64,000 nucleotides of DNA, from the NCBI GenBank assembly GCA_034766995.1, contig CM068313.1:30036825-30100824 (forward strand). The letters are read 5' to 3'. Both the position numbers and the translations under genes were made by a program. This DNA is from Acanthacorydalis orientalis (lineage: Eukaryota; Arthropoda; Insecta; Megaloptera; Corydalidae). The stretch's first letter is position 1. Each line of letters begins with the position of its first letter. Below the pieces are notes generated by a model. The model did no database searches. It saw only the letters and a program-made list of their open reading frames with translations, and had not been told where the DNA came from. Below are positions 1 to 11,560 of the stretch, in pieces.

Positions 1-240
1 GCATAAATATTCATTTCGAGATCTTGAAGATGTAAAAAAAAGAAGTAACAACAACCCACAAAATAATTCTATACATAAAAGTAATAAAATGCCTTAAGCA
101 ACTTACAGTCATATCGAATTATTATTCATACAAAGCAACACATGTTCACCGTATCATCTACTATTAATTAAGTGTTAATTTATTCAATCAGTTTAGTCAA
201 TATCAAATAGTTTCAGTGAATGTATACAATCGTCAAGTAT

Positions 241-274
<34 letters not shown>

Positions 275-1620
275 TACCAATAATGAAATAAACTAAGAAA
301 GATTTGCTAAGCAAAATTCATAATTTTATATATGATCATAACACTATAATTACAAAAAATTTTACATTTTTTTGTAAATCCCAAATTTAAACGGTTTGTA
401 TTGTTATTTATACAAAAATTATTTTATAGTTTGTAATAATTTTTTTTCTAATTTAATATAAATAAAAAGTTATATAAAAGAACTAATTCTGAAGTTATTC
501 ATACATACTTTATCAGAATTTTTTTCTAACACTTTACTAAGTTATTTTCTTAGCGAAGTAAATAATATTGGAGATAAGTATTTAATGTATACATTTCATA
601 GAGGTTAATTTGTTTCAAAACAAAATTTAAATTCAGAAACATCCAAGTATACAAATATTGAAAAATGAAATATTTTTATTTTATCATCTCATAGTAAATG
701 AAAATTACTTTTTAATTTTGTTAGAAAAATTTCTATTAAGAATGTATTCGCTTTAATATTAAATTTAAAATACCAAATTTAAAGTTATAAATGCCAAGGA
801 GAATCAATTTCTTATATATATGAATTAAATTTACAATAATTGGCTCAACGCGAACTTAATAGCTGATGTGAATTATACTTTTTTATAATAATATTTTTTA
901 TTTGAAATAATTAAATGATAAAAATTAATCACTGAAAATATTCAGTTTTTATAGCAATTAAAAATGTATTTTCTTGATTGAAAATTAAATCCATTAATAC
1001 GCGTATATATACAAGCACATATTTATGTAAGACATTGAAAAATGCAATGTATGAATATATTTAATACTTTCAAGAATAATTAAAATTCTACATCATTAAA
1101 GAAAATTGCAAGAAATTATTAAAACGCGATAAAATTAAGTGAAACAAAAAAATGTAAAATTCTTAATACAAAGAAGTTTTTTTTTTAAAAAATTAATGTG
1201 TTTTTTTCAATATAATAATGATTTGTATGCATTAAATTTTCATTATTGCAAGAATAATTATCGGTCTGTTACAATACATCATAATTTAAAGTAATTAATT
1301 CTCAGAAATATTAACATGCACGAATATATATAATGAATATTCAACTCAATTTCTTTTCAGAAATTAACCTTCCGTCATTTGTTCTTGCCTATACCGGAAC
1401 GTTAGGTCAAATTATGTTTTAATTATTAATAATACATTTATTGGCTTATAAAGACGATAGAAGAAAAAAGTCTTAACAAATATAACAGTAATTAGTAATT
1501 AGTTGTAAACATTTTTATTAACACTGAATATATTTGAATTATATCTAAATTAAATCATATAAGAAGAATCATAGTTAAATCATAAATACACGTGAATATA
1601 TATATATATATATATATATA

Positions 1621-1666
<46 letters not shown>

Positions 1667-1928
1667 AGTATTCTGTGATGAAAAATACGTTTACATCAAT
1701 ACACGATTTATAGTAATACAAAATAAAGAAAAAAAGAATCTGAAATTCTTCCTTTCAATGCAAAAAAGCAAATAATTAAAAGTTTTATTTAAAAAGTTTA
1801 TAAAATATGTGAATATATATATATATATATAAACTTTATTTATAAATAGTGTAAATCATCTCTCTATGCAGACGAAATTTTATTTGAATACTTTCTCCTT
1901 GAACTTTTAAAAAGAAATATATTAAAAA

Positions 1929-1969
<41 letters not shown>

Positions 1970-2160
1970 GAGTATTCTAAAAGAAACCCCAAAAACTGGA
2001 ACCTATTTTGTTTAAACTGATTCACAAAATATGATGTTAAGTAAAATCAATATAAAAAATATTTTAATAAATAAAATAAAGACATCAAAATCCTGCCAAT
2101 ATTTATCCTGAAAAGAGTCATGATGTGTGTTATTTTTTTTAAAATAATAAAGGCAACGAA
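1..2160. other. AT-rich noncoding stretch
   Basis: No open frame with coding character on either strand. It holds (TA)n tracts at about 243-272, 1597-1663 (interrupted by one TC), 1813-1830 and 1934-1963. A short less AT-rich patch at 1366-1415 starts with TTAACCTTCCGTC. Apart from these I see nothing. Confidence 0.6.
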
Positions 2161-2390
2161 AGTGTTTCAAAGCACATCACACGCTTATTATTTTCGCTTC
2201 ACCTTGTGTCACGCCATCTTTTAAACATGATTATTATATGCATTACAAAAATAATGCAACAAGCGTCCACAATTATAGAGCGTAAAGGTAGACGAAGTCG
2301 CGCACGGCAGACATTTTTTGTACTGCACAACAAACAACATGTATCCGTTTCTTGAAGTCACGATGCACACACTTTAAAATATACGTTTAA
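2161..2390. other. less AT-rich noncoding block
   Basis: Base composition is clearly less AT-rich than the surroundings (for example GACGAAGTCGCGCACGGCAG near 2292). All frames have stops and no protein similarity is recognised. It could be a regulatory segment or an old repeat; the sequence does not decide. Confidence 0.3.
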
Positions 2391-2484
2391 TTGTATCTTG
2401 CGGCTCCACAAACATTTTTTTCATGTTTATATAATGTTCATTTATTTATATCCTTATATATACAAACATACACAAACACATGTA

Positions 2485-2487
<3 letters not shown>

Positions 2488-2569
<82 letters not shown>
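2488..2569. repeat. (TA)n microsatellite with CATA interruptions
   Basis: Nearly pure TA repeat broken by ACATA units at about 2503 and 2531. It generates spurious Tyr-Ile open frames in both phases. Confidence 0.95.
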
Positions 2570-4016
2570 TTATCTTAATAACATAAAACAATAGTTACCC
2601 AAAAAAAGTCATCCTCACACTCACCCTTCGTACTCTACCTTAATATAAAAAATTAAACATTATTAAATACTAAAAAAGCTAAATTAAAATTTTATTCATT
2701 ATCATTACTAATCGATCCTTTATAAATCCTTTTTTTAACTTCTGAAAATGATGGCCGCTGTGGAGTGATTTTATAAGTTTTGCAGATAATCATTTAAATT
2801 TATATTTAATCAAATTGTGTTTCGGAAGACATTCTAAATCTTACTGTTCTTGTAATTCTAAAAAAATATTCCTTTCTAATTTTTGGAAAAGCTATACTTC
2901 GTTCCTAGATGGTCGGGAAGGTCTTGATATCTTTTAAAATAGTATTTGATGTACGAGTAGTATTACTCGCAAATTATTAAGCCTCTCCACTCGACTGTCC
3001 TCTTTGAAGGAACATCGTAAATCTAACAAATAATTGTACTATTTTTTTTATAAAACATGAATAAACATGCGTTTTTGAAGTTACATTTGAATAAAAAAAA
3101 TATTCACAATGCTATATTATGTTATTTGATACTATTTTGTTAAAAAATATGTTCGAGTTGCTGGTAAATGAGATGAAATTAATCTCCGAATGAAAAAGGT
3201 TAAATTAAAATGGCACGTCAATAAGTTGTAGTTTGTTTGGTTTTAAAAAATTCCCATTGATGTTTTAGTGAATTTTTTGTTTGAATATGAGGTAGTAACT
3301 AGTAAACATATTATAAAATAGTAGTTTAAATAGACTTGTGATTGAATTGAATTAATATACTAAATAAAAAATAATATGATTTTTTTAATTTTTGCGATTT
3401 AATATTTACATGCAGGAGCCGAAATTAAATTACCCAATATATATATATATATATATAGGTATTTCTAAATTCATGTTCATGATAAAATGCAAAAAGCGTA
3501 ACAACAGCTTTGAAATAACAGTAAATGTCTATATTTACACAATTCGCTACAAATATACGAATTCCATATTAATACACGAATTACAGTAAATTTTTTGAAT
3601 GAAGATCGATATCAATAATTTGCGGAAACATCACTATAACAGTACAAATCCAAAACAATAGAATCATAATACGGTGTAGGTGATATTCAACAACCGTTTA
3701 ACCGTAAGCAGGTATTCTGGGATAAAACTGATTTATTGTTTGGAAATGTATAGTCATTGGTAAAAGCTTTTCTGAATCATTCATTTGATTTTACATACAA
3801 TATGTTTTATTTCTTATGAAGGGAAAATAATCATTGTAATTATTTCACATGTAAGGTTGAATTGAATTTGAAAAAAGAACAATTACTAAAAATGTAATTT
3901 TAATTTCATTAACGAATACAAAAGGATTATTAAACTGTAAATAATATTTTCTGTACATTTTTTAAAATATAGAAACAAATTTAAATAACTAACAAATAAT
4001 TTAAAAATAATTATCA

Positions 4017-4020
<4 letters not shown>
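2570..4020. other. AT-rich noncoding stretch
   Basis: No supported gene. A small (TA)n tract lies at about 3438-3457. The short open frame over 3392-3589 includes that repeat and has no recognisable domain, so it is not called. Confidence 0.55.

Positions 4021-4100
<80 letters not shown>
4021..4100. repeat. long (TA)n microsatellite
   Basis: Eighty bases of almost uninterrupted TA with one TTTA break near 4058. Confidence 0.95.
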
Positions 4101-4103
<3 letters not shown>

Positions 4104-4544
4104 AAACACAATTAGAATGATAAGAAATACATGATTTAATGATTCATAAATGTAAAGTGTGCAATTACTTTAAAAATGTTGAGTAACTTTAATATCTTAA
4201 CACTTTTTGGAGAAACTCCTGTTTCAACTAAATTTAAAATTTTTAGTTATTGATTTTTAAAAAAATAAACCAAAAATAATAAATGAGAATAAAATATTAG
4301 TTACTCCAATTTTCTATTTAAAATAAATGTATATACAACAGTTAACTTAAAAATTTTAAAACGCATTTTTTAAGCCAAAATAATATTGTATATTATTTAT
4401 TGAATATATAAATAGATTTTATACAAAATATTACATATTTTTGATTGAAATATTTAATTACTAGTGCAATAAATTGAAAATATTAACATTTAAATAAATG
4501 AAAGTTAATCTATACAGAAGTACTAAATGTTATAATAAGCAGAC

Positions 4545-4593
<49 letters not shown>

Positions 4594-4943
4594 CTTTCAT
4601 TACATTTTTTAAAAATAATAATTTGAAATCAATAAAAATGTTCATGTACACACAAGGAGAAATTATATGTAAATGGCCCTAAAGGTAATAATAAATTCAT
4701 ATTAAATGTTGTAACTGCGGAGCTGATAATAATTATCAAATAATATGTTTGAGCTAATAATGTTCGATAATTAAATAACAAAAAATATATATTTATACCA
4801 ATAACGTTTAAAAATTTAAATAATTTGCGAACTACCTAGAATTAAATTTCACATACGTGTTAGATTTACCTGCAAAAAAATTTCATAAATAAATTATGTA
4901 TTAATAAATTCATTCTACTCTTTGAAATAGGATAATTATTATT

Positions 4944-4997
<54 letters not shown>

Positions 4998-5090
4998 GTA
5001 TAATTGTAAATATATTTGTATATCCAGAGGGTAAATATCAAAACAACAACGGTAAAGGATTATGAAATGGATAATTATGTGTAACTTTTC
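4101..5090. other. AT-rich noncoding stretch with two TA tracts
   Basis: Contains (TA)n at about 4549-4590 and (TA)n followed by (TATG)n at about 4950-5001. Nothing else is recognisable. Confidence 0.6.
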
Positions 5091-5215
5091 CATGACGTGA
5101 CAGGCTCGAATGAGAATCGAACTGGGTACTTTGCTCTGCGTTCCAGGTAGTCGATTGCTGACGGGCTTATTTTACCCGCATGCAACGCCACTGTGACACG
5201 CACATAAAACTGTTC
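5091..5215 (-). repeat. tRNA-derived SINE-like sequence, minus strand
   Basis: A low-AT island in an AT-rich setting. Read on the minus strand it has an A-box-like TGTCACAGTGGC (complement of 5188-5199) and, about 65 nt further 3', a B-box-like AGTTCGATTCT (complement of 5113-5123). This order and approximate spacing is what a RNA polymerase III promoter in a tRNA-derived SINE shows. The intervening part does not fold as an intact tRNA in my reading, so a functional tRNA is unlikely. No poly-A tail or target duplication was identified. Confidence 0.4.
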
Positions 5216-5452
5216 GATATATTCATGTGAAAATTATTATTGATTTGCTTATTATAATGTAGCGTGAATAAAATATAAATGAGTATGTATAAAATTCTAA
5301 ATGTATATTAGAAAAAAGTACATTTATTATGTTTTTAGCTTACGCAAAGTCGAACTTTAATATAAAGCCAACGGCTCAAATTATTTAGGAATTTTAATCG
5401 TGTTTCCTTATTTTACGTTTTGATTCCATTTGAGTTTTAGACCCTTACATGC

Positions 5453-5468
5453 ACACACACACACACAC

Positions 5469-5560
<92 letters not shown>
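5453..5560. repeat. compound (CA)n(TA)n microsatellite
   Basis: (CA)n passes through CATACATACATA into (TA)n with GTATAT interruptions. Confidence 0.95.
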
Positions 5561-5561
<1 letters not shown>

Positions 5562-5863
5562 AAACAATGCATTTCATTAACCATTTATTTTTTGATATTT
5601 TTGATAGTGTGGAAGTTTAAATAATTTATTAATAAAATTACATTCTAATTTAAATAGAATTGTTTCAAATACTGTCCAACTATTTACTTCATAATTCAAT
5701 TTGAATTTATATTAATCATATAAAAATTAAATGTTAAATTATATAAATCATTTTTAGGATTAAATTTGCAATTTATCAACTTAATGTTTTTATTTTAATA
5801 AAAATAATTAACAATTTATACTGTGGTAATATGTATTAATATTACAAACCTTATGATAAAAAA

Positions 5864-6043
5864 TTAGGTTGGTGCAAAAATAATTACGTTTTTTACGTTA
5901 AGTTTGGCGCTGATATTTCTAGTTACCGTTATCTTTTGTTATAGTTATGTGATAAATCATTGTAACAATGAAATTAGCACTACTGATTTCAGCTTGTCAG
6001 TTTATTCGAAACGTAAAAACCGCAATTTTTTCCACCAATCTAA
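5864..6043. mobile_element. mariner-type MITE (MADE1-like termini), about 180 bp
   Basis: The left end reads TTAGGTTGGTGCAAAAATAA and the complement of the right end reads TTAGATTGGTGGAAAAAATT, continuing into (A/T)TACG versus GCGG. These match the well-known terminal inverted repeat of mariner elements that gave rise to MADE1-like MITEs (TTAGGTTGGTGCAAAAGTAA). TA dinucleotides flank both ends. The interior is too short for a transposase, so this is a non-autonomous derivative, probably mobilised by a full-length mariner of the same family elsewhere in the genome. Confidence 0.85.
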
Positions 6044-7216
6044 TATATGACTTAAAAATAATATATATTTCTTCAACCCGGAATCAATTTCAATGCTAAA
6101 TGTTATTAAAAATATCAATTCATTAATATATTGCATTTCGGTTATTGATGTTAAGAACAACTATCACTAAGCTTACTATTCTAAATAACTTCATTCAATA
6201 TTATATAATGTTATTATTCTTAAGAATATAAACCAAAAAATAAAACGATTAGAGCCGATTGAGTATACTAATATTTCAATAAATACACGATGTTTCAATA
6301 AATGAAAAAAGACCAATTGGACTGTAGAATTATAACAAAATATATAGTATCTTGGTGATCTTGGTCCTCATAGATCATCAGAGTGTTTGTTTTTCACTGT
6401 TAATATCTGACCATGTGACATTTAATAAAGATGGCATCAAGTTACAGTTTAGATTTGCATTGTAGATTTCTAATTGAAATTATAAATGCATTTGTATAAT
6501 TAAAAATTAAAGATTTTTTTTCTGTTAATTATCTCATTTTATTTGGCATATATTTGAGAAAATAGAACTCGATCAAAATTCGGGCGCTATTGACCTTAGT
6601 TGTCGTCATGCCATTAAACCCCAATTAACTATTTCAATCAATAACTACCAATATTTCTAGCACTGATTTAGAAAAGCAAACTGAAGAAATTACAGAATAG
6701 ATTCTCTAAAAGGAATTTTTCTTTCATTGAAAAAATTATTAATAATAAATTATTGTAAAAATATATTTCATTTAATCATTCATTCATTTAAAAATATATT
6801 TCATCAAATATATATATCAGAAAATTTATTATCCTTATTAATAAAAAATGTCGTTACACGAGGTAGAGTTACTTCATGACAAATAAGTTTTTATGTAAGT
6901 TACTATTATATTTCTATAATATTATATATCTAATGTTTCATGAATATATTATTATACAAGTTCATTTATAATTTATACAAATAATTAATGTATGTTGATT
7001 ATACTTGAATTATTTTTTTTTATTTACAAGTTGAATTGTCTCTAATTTCATTTATCTCTTATAAATTAATATGCATATATTTATATTGATTGGTTGTTAA
7101 TATTAATAATATTAATACTAAACATTGTTTTGATATTCAAATTTGAATTTTTATGTCAAGAGAATATTACTTAACAATATATTAAGCGTATAATCAAATA
7201 ATATAACAATATAATC

Positions 7217-7262
<46 letters not shown>

Positions 7263-8640
7263 AATTCTATTAAATATTTATAAGAAAGTTTAAACGAAAA
7301 TGTAAGAAAAACGACAACTTGTAGCTAAATGATGTTTAATTTCCATATTTGTAGGGCACTTTTTAATTTTTATATTTCCAATTGTTTTATAGTTTTTTGC
7401 CCTCCCTCTCTCTCTCTCTATATATATATATACTTTTATTTGTATTACATTATCTACTCTTTTTTGACTTCAGTCTTTACTACAATTTTTTATTGTTTCC
7501 TTGAATATTTTTGTAATTAATCATTGTTTAAGTACATGATTTTTTTACTAATGCAAACTTTATAGTACATAAAATACTTTTCATGTAGATGTTCACTTCC
7601 AATCTTAAAACAAGAAAGTTGCACATAAATCAGAATTTCATACATTTTGAAAATATATGCATTTTTTTCCCATCTCACAATTTCCAAACCTATGATTATA
7701 TACTCATTTAATTAAAGTTTTTAATTAGTTTAAATAATAAATTCTTTTGTTATTATAATGTAACCTATTAGAACATATTTTTTATTTCAAATGCATCACT
7801 ATTTAATACTATACATAGTTTTTGTTAATAGAATTTTAAATTAAATTACTTAGAACCTTTCTATAACACAACATACGAATACTAAAAAAAAACACATCAA
7901 TATACAGTATTAGAAACAGGAAGTTATTGATTCATTTTTTTATATATATTTGTATTTTTTTTATAAGATTTATTTATTAATACAATTAAAACAAACGCTA
8001 TATATGGAATTTCAATTAAAAAAACGATTGATTATAAAATATTCACAATCACAAGTATATGTATGTATGTATATATATATATATATATATATACATATAT
8101 ATGTATGTATGTATGTACCTATATTAGATGGTCTAATAAATATATGGTAGAACTTTAAAAATTAAAGGTCTATAATTGACTTCTTTACAAATATTTAATA
8201 TAGTCATAATTTAATAAATGGTAATACTTATTAATATAGTTAGTTAAGGACGAAATATAAAAAAGAAATCTTTAATTAAGAAAATGATTCTTTACAGACA
8301 TTTCATATGGTTTGTTTTATAGCCGTTTTAATATTAAAAAAATCAAGTGCTTTATTACACTCATTTATGAGAATTTATATTAAAATTTACTATAAGATTC
8401 TTTTTTGTTGTTCTCTTAACTCGATAATAATTTTGTATAACACTATATTTATATTTTTGTATGCAAAATGAACTAACTGAAGTAACTTAAAATTAAAGAA
8501 TTTTGTATCTTCAGCCCTCACGACAATAAGTAGCTTAAAAAGTTGATATAAAATAAACTCTAGGAAATACATATTATCTTACTGTATTCCAAAAACTTAC
8601 TTACGAATATACTATTCTAAAGCTTTTTTTAATTATTATA
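6044..8640. other. AT-rich noncoding stretch with microsatellites
   Basis: No supported gene. (TA)n at about 7219-7260, (CT)n(TA)n at 7399-7430, and TATG/TA repeats at 8056-8118. A low-AT patch at about 6568-6640 (includes TTCGGGCGCTATTGACC) is unlike its surroundings and could be an old repeat. Confidence 0.55.
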
Positions 8641-9550
8641 AGGTTTTCAAATAAGAACACATTTTTCTAATTTGAAATAAAATACAGAATTTTCACTGAA
8701 ATTTCACGTTTCTTCATTGCAAATAATAGTTAAGGGTATGTCATTTATAATTGTAAAATAATATCTTCTAAGTGACAGTCGAATGCTTTCTTAAAAGTAA
8801 TCATTCCTTTGTTAAAATTTAAATAACATCTCTACACAATTGAGGCTCTATCTCACCAATTACTCTTCGGATTTTATCTTTTAAGTGGGAAATTGATTTA
8901 GGATTATTGGCGTACATCTGTCCTTTAACGTGACCCAAAAGAAAATATTCAGAGAGTTCGAAACGAACCTTATCCCTAAAGACGACTTTTTCAGAAAGGC
9001 AGTGTTGTTGTTCCAGTATCCTATTAACAAATCTCCGACGCAGTGAATAGTCTGCTGACTTCATTTCTTGTGTTAATTGAACTTTATAAGGCTCCAGCAA
9101 TAAATCATCGTGCAAAATACGCCATGTTTTTGTCTGTGAAAGCCTTAATTGCTGCGAACGTCATGGACTTCACATTCCTGGCTCTTCTGATACATTTTCC
9201 AGAATAAAATCAATATTTTCTTCAAAACGAACACTATGAAGAAGTGTTGACATTTCATTATTTTTATCTGATCCAGTTTCTTCAAATGTACCCACTCATT
9301 GCAAAATTTTTGATTCAGATTGATGAGTATGTTGAGAGTAAATATCGCTTAATTTATGAAAAGTGCTTTTTATAGAACGACCATTTGCATAATACAATTG
9401 TATTATTTCGATGCATCGTTTTCTTGTATACGAAGCCATAACTAAAAATGGTAATGTCAAAACTTAACAAATGTCAAAAAAATAGAGCTATCAGTTTGAC
9501 ATCTGTGAAATATTACCTCTTAAAAAATTGCGTCCCTATTTGAAAACCCT
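8641..9550 (-). mobile_element. internally deleted Tc1/mariner-superfamily transposon with terminal inverted repeats
   Basis: The left end AGGTTTTCAAATAAGAACAC and the complement of the right end AGGGTTTTCAAATAGGGACG are terminal inverted repeats flanked by TA (8639-8640 and about 9552-9553). Between them, on the minus strand, is a broken transposase gene. The element is about 910 bp, shorter than a complete member of the superfamily, which agrees with the internal deletion seen in the protein. A second, more truncated copy lies at 63,165-63,411 on the + strand and shares both the C-terminal coding segment and the end sequence. Confidence 0.85.
8819..9439 (-). pseudogene. degenerate Tc1/mariner-like transposase with catalytic core deleted
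   Basis: Reading on the minus strand from an ATG at 9437-9439, the frame begins MASYTRKRCIEIIQLYYANG, a helix-turn-helix-like N-terminus, then runs into stops. From 9115 to 8819 a 98-codon frame stays open: it has LEPYKVQLTQEMK, the KVVFRDKVRFELS segment (family form ends F-S-D-E at the first catalytic Asp), and then jumps directly to MYANNPKSISHLKDK and RRVIGEIEPQLC, the normal C-terminus of this transposase type. The middle, including the remaining catalytic acidic residues, is missing. It cannot encode an active enzyme. Identification rests on recall of the conserved C-terminal motif common in ant and other arthropod elements. Confidence 0.8.
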
Positions 9551-9599
9551 TTATTATCAAAAATATCAATGATGATAAATTTTGAAATTATTTATGTAA

Positions 9600-10574
9600 A
9601 GCCGGCTCTACACATGCTGCTATTCGACGAATTCCAAGAAAAATTTATCCGAACGCCGAATGTGTGGCTGGATCTGCGAATACGAACGTTGAAGCGAATG
9701 TTTGGTATTTGCTGTTCCCATTTGATGTCAGTCTTTTATCACTAATCAAAGGGAACGAACATCGTGTATTGTGAAAGTTGCATTCCGTCCACACATTCGA
9801 CGTATTTATTCAATGCAGATGCACATCTGGGCCGTTTATTATAACATTTTAGTTATTGAATTTATATTTATATTTATTTATATATTTATTTATTTTCAAA
9901 ATTTCATTAATAACTTGAAAATTCAAGTTTTAAAATTATTTTACTCTACGTAGAATTACATCTAGGACAATTATAAAGTACGGAAAGTCCCTTCCTTTAT
10001 TCAAAAAGATTAAATCTCATAAAATTTGTTCCATTATTCAATATCGAAAGATCCGAAAATATTTTAATTTATTGTAGTAAACTAATAGTTTCGAACCTTT
10101 AGTATTGTAACAAAAGGAATTTAAAGTGTGTAATATCGTAAATTGTAATTGTAATGCTTCCCTAAACGTTATATAATTCTACCACGCTATGCGCTTAGTG
10201 CATTAATCTTTAGATATCAATACTTGTTAATTACATAATTGTATTCACGGTTAAAAAAATAAAAAAAATTCAAATGGACTTCTTTTCAGTTATTGTCTAA
10301 TTATTTAATTTAGAGTTACTGATTTAATTTTAAAATTGAGTGGTCTAACGAAATTGGATTAGAATTTTTGGATATGTATGAAGAAGAACTGATGATTTGG
10401 AATGCGACTGTTACTAATCATAAAGACCGTAAGTTTTTAACGCTTAGAAGAGAATACTCGTCTTTTTCACAACGAATCGATGCTGCTAAATAAGGCATAT
10501 GTGTACGCATGTGCTTGCGTTTGCTTGCCACTCGGAAAACACTTCGGCGAATAACCGCATGTCTAGAGCCGGCT
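9600..10574. mobile_element. PIF/Harbinger-like DNA transposon with TAA target duplication
   Basis: The left terminus AGCCGGCTCTACACATGCTG and the complement of the right terminus AGCCGGCTCTAGACATGCGG continue as TATTCG(A/C)CGAA, giving imperfect inverted repeats of about 32 bp. Both ends are flanked by TAA (9597-9599 and 10575-10577), the 3-bp target duplication typical of PIF/Harbinger. The 975-bp interior is too short for the DDE transposase plus accessory gene of a complete element, so this is a non-autonomous or deleted copy. It contains a MADF-like coding remnant (10,323-10,493). Only 49 bp separate it from the transposon at 8,641-9,550. Confidence 0.85.
10323..10493 (+). pseudogene. 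MADF/SANT-like accessory protein remnant inside the Harbinger element
   Basis: The frame is open between stops and contains WSNEIGLEFLDMYEEEL followed by IWNATVTNHKDRK. The spacing W-x(7)-F-[IL]-x-x-Y-x(6-8)-W-[ND], followed by a K/R-rich segment, resembles the start of MADF domains, which occur in the DNA-binding accessory protein of Harbinger elements. No start codon in a good context and no full domain remain. Location between Harbinger-type ends supports the reading. A chance open frame is the alternative. Confidence 0.45.
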
Positions 10575-10716
10575 TAACGGAAGTCTCAGTATGAATAAAT
10601 TTACTTTATAATATCTTTCAATTGGAGATAAATCAAGAAAAAAATTATCTAGAATAATTTAAAGTTTTTACATTTTGTACGAAGAAAGGATCTGAAGTTT
10701 TAATACAGTTCTATAG

Positions 10717-10718
<2 letters not shown>

Positions 10719-10788
<70 letters not shown>

Positions 10789-10899
10789 GATAGAAAAAAG
10801 AAAAGAAACTTCTCAATAAAAATAAATTATTTAGTATTCGTCATGAAATTGTTTTACAATATATTCACACTAAGATTTAGTGTTAAAATTATTTTGGTA

Positions 10900-10950
<51 letters not shown>
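10719..10950. repeat. (CT)n(TA)n and second (TA)n microsatellite
   Basis: (CT)n runs directly into (TA)n over 10,719-10,788. After about 115 bp of unique DNA a second (TA)n covers 10,903-10,950. Confidence 0.9.
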
Positions 10951-10956
<6 letters not shown>

Positions 10957-10979
10957 TCTGTGAATAATTACAATTTTAG

Positions 10980-11560
10980 TCTAGTATACAAATTGTAAAT
11001 GTGGTCATATTACGTGAAAATTACTCTCACGTCAGTTCTCTATAATCGTGAACAATTACTTGAAATTCTTTGGGCGAACTACGTTAGGCTTTGAAATTAT
11101 GTTGCTTCTGCGCATCAAATTCCAGAACGCAAGACCAATTTGTTCATGCAGATTGTCATCATTTGAAAAAAATATATTTCACATGCAAACGAATAAGAAA
11201 ACAATATAGATTAGGTATACTCGTGTGTATAGATTCATCTTTGTTTAAAGACAAGAACTTTATATTGAACGATGTTATCCATATAAAACTTTTGACATGC
11301 GAGGTGGTGTATATTTTCGGTAGCCGATGTGTCTGTCAAACAAGTTTTTGTAGTAAGTCGAAAATTTTCTCCCTCGTTGCCTTTGAAAAATTTTTATTCT
11401 TGTGCCGCCAGCGTTCCTGTTCGAGATGGTTTACTTACTTTGCGTTATGTTGAAATATGCAGGTCGATCGAGTATACGAAATATTGCCTGGGGTACATGA
11501 TTTTTGCTTCTATCGTGGGGTAGGATTATGTAATAGAAACAAACATGCAAGACTATATGA
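10980..11560. other. low-AT noncoding block upstream of the Pax gene
   Basis: Composition is more even than the surroundings for almost 600 bp. A 120-codon frame is open at 11,091-11,453 on the + strand, but its Cys-rich translation matches nothing I recognise and lacks flanking splice signals that would join it to the Pax frame. I treat the block as a candidate regulatory or 5' untranslated region. A lineage-specific exon cannot be excluded. Confidence 0.3.

Noticed and set aside
2391..2594. Open frames translating as Tyr-Ile, Tyr-Val or Thr-His repeats here and at many other sites
   Set aside because: They are read-through of TA, TG or CA microsatellites, open on both strands at once, with no domain or splice context.
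6345..6385. Short inverted repeat TGATCT...AGATCA near 6,350-6,380 considered as an RNA hairpin or microRNA
   Set aside because: Arms of six bases are too short for a microRNA precursor and no known mature sequence was recognised.
11091..11453. 120-codon + strand frame upstream of the Pax gene
   Set aside because: No recognisable domain, no in-frame link to the Pax exons and no similarity to Eyg; kept only as part of a low-AT block.
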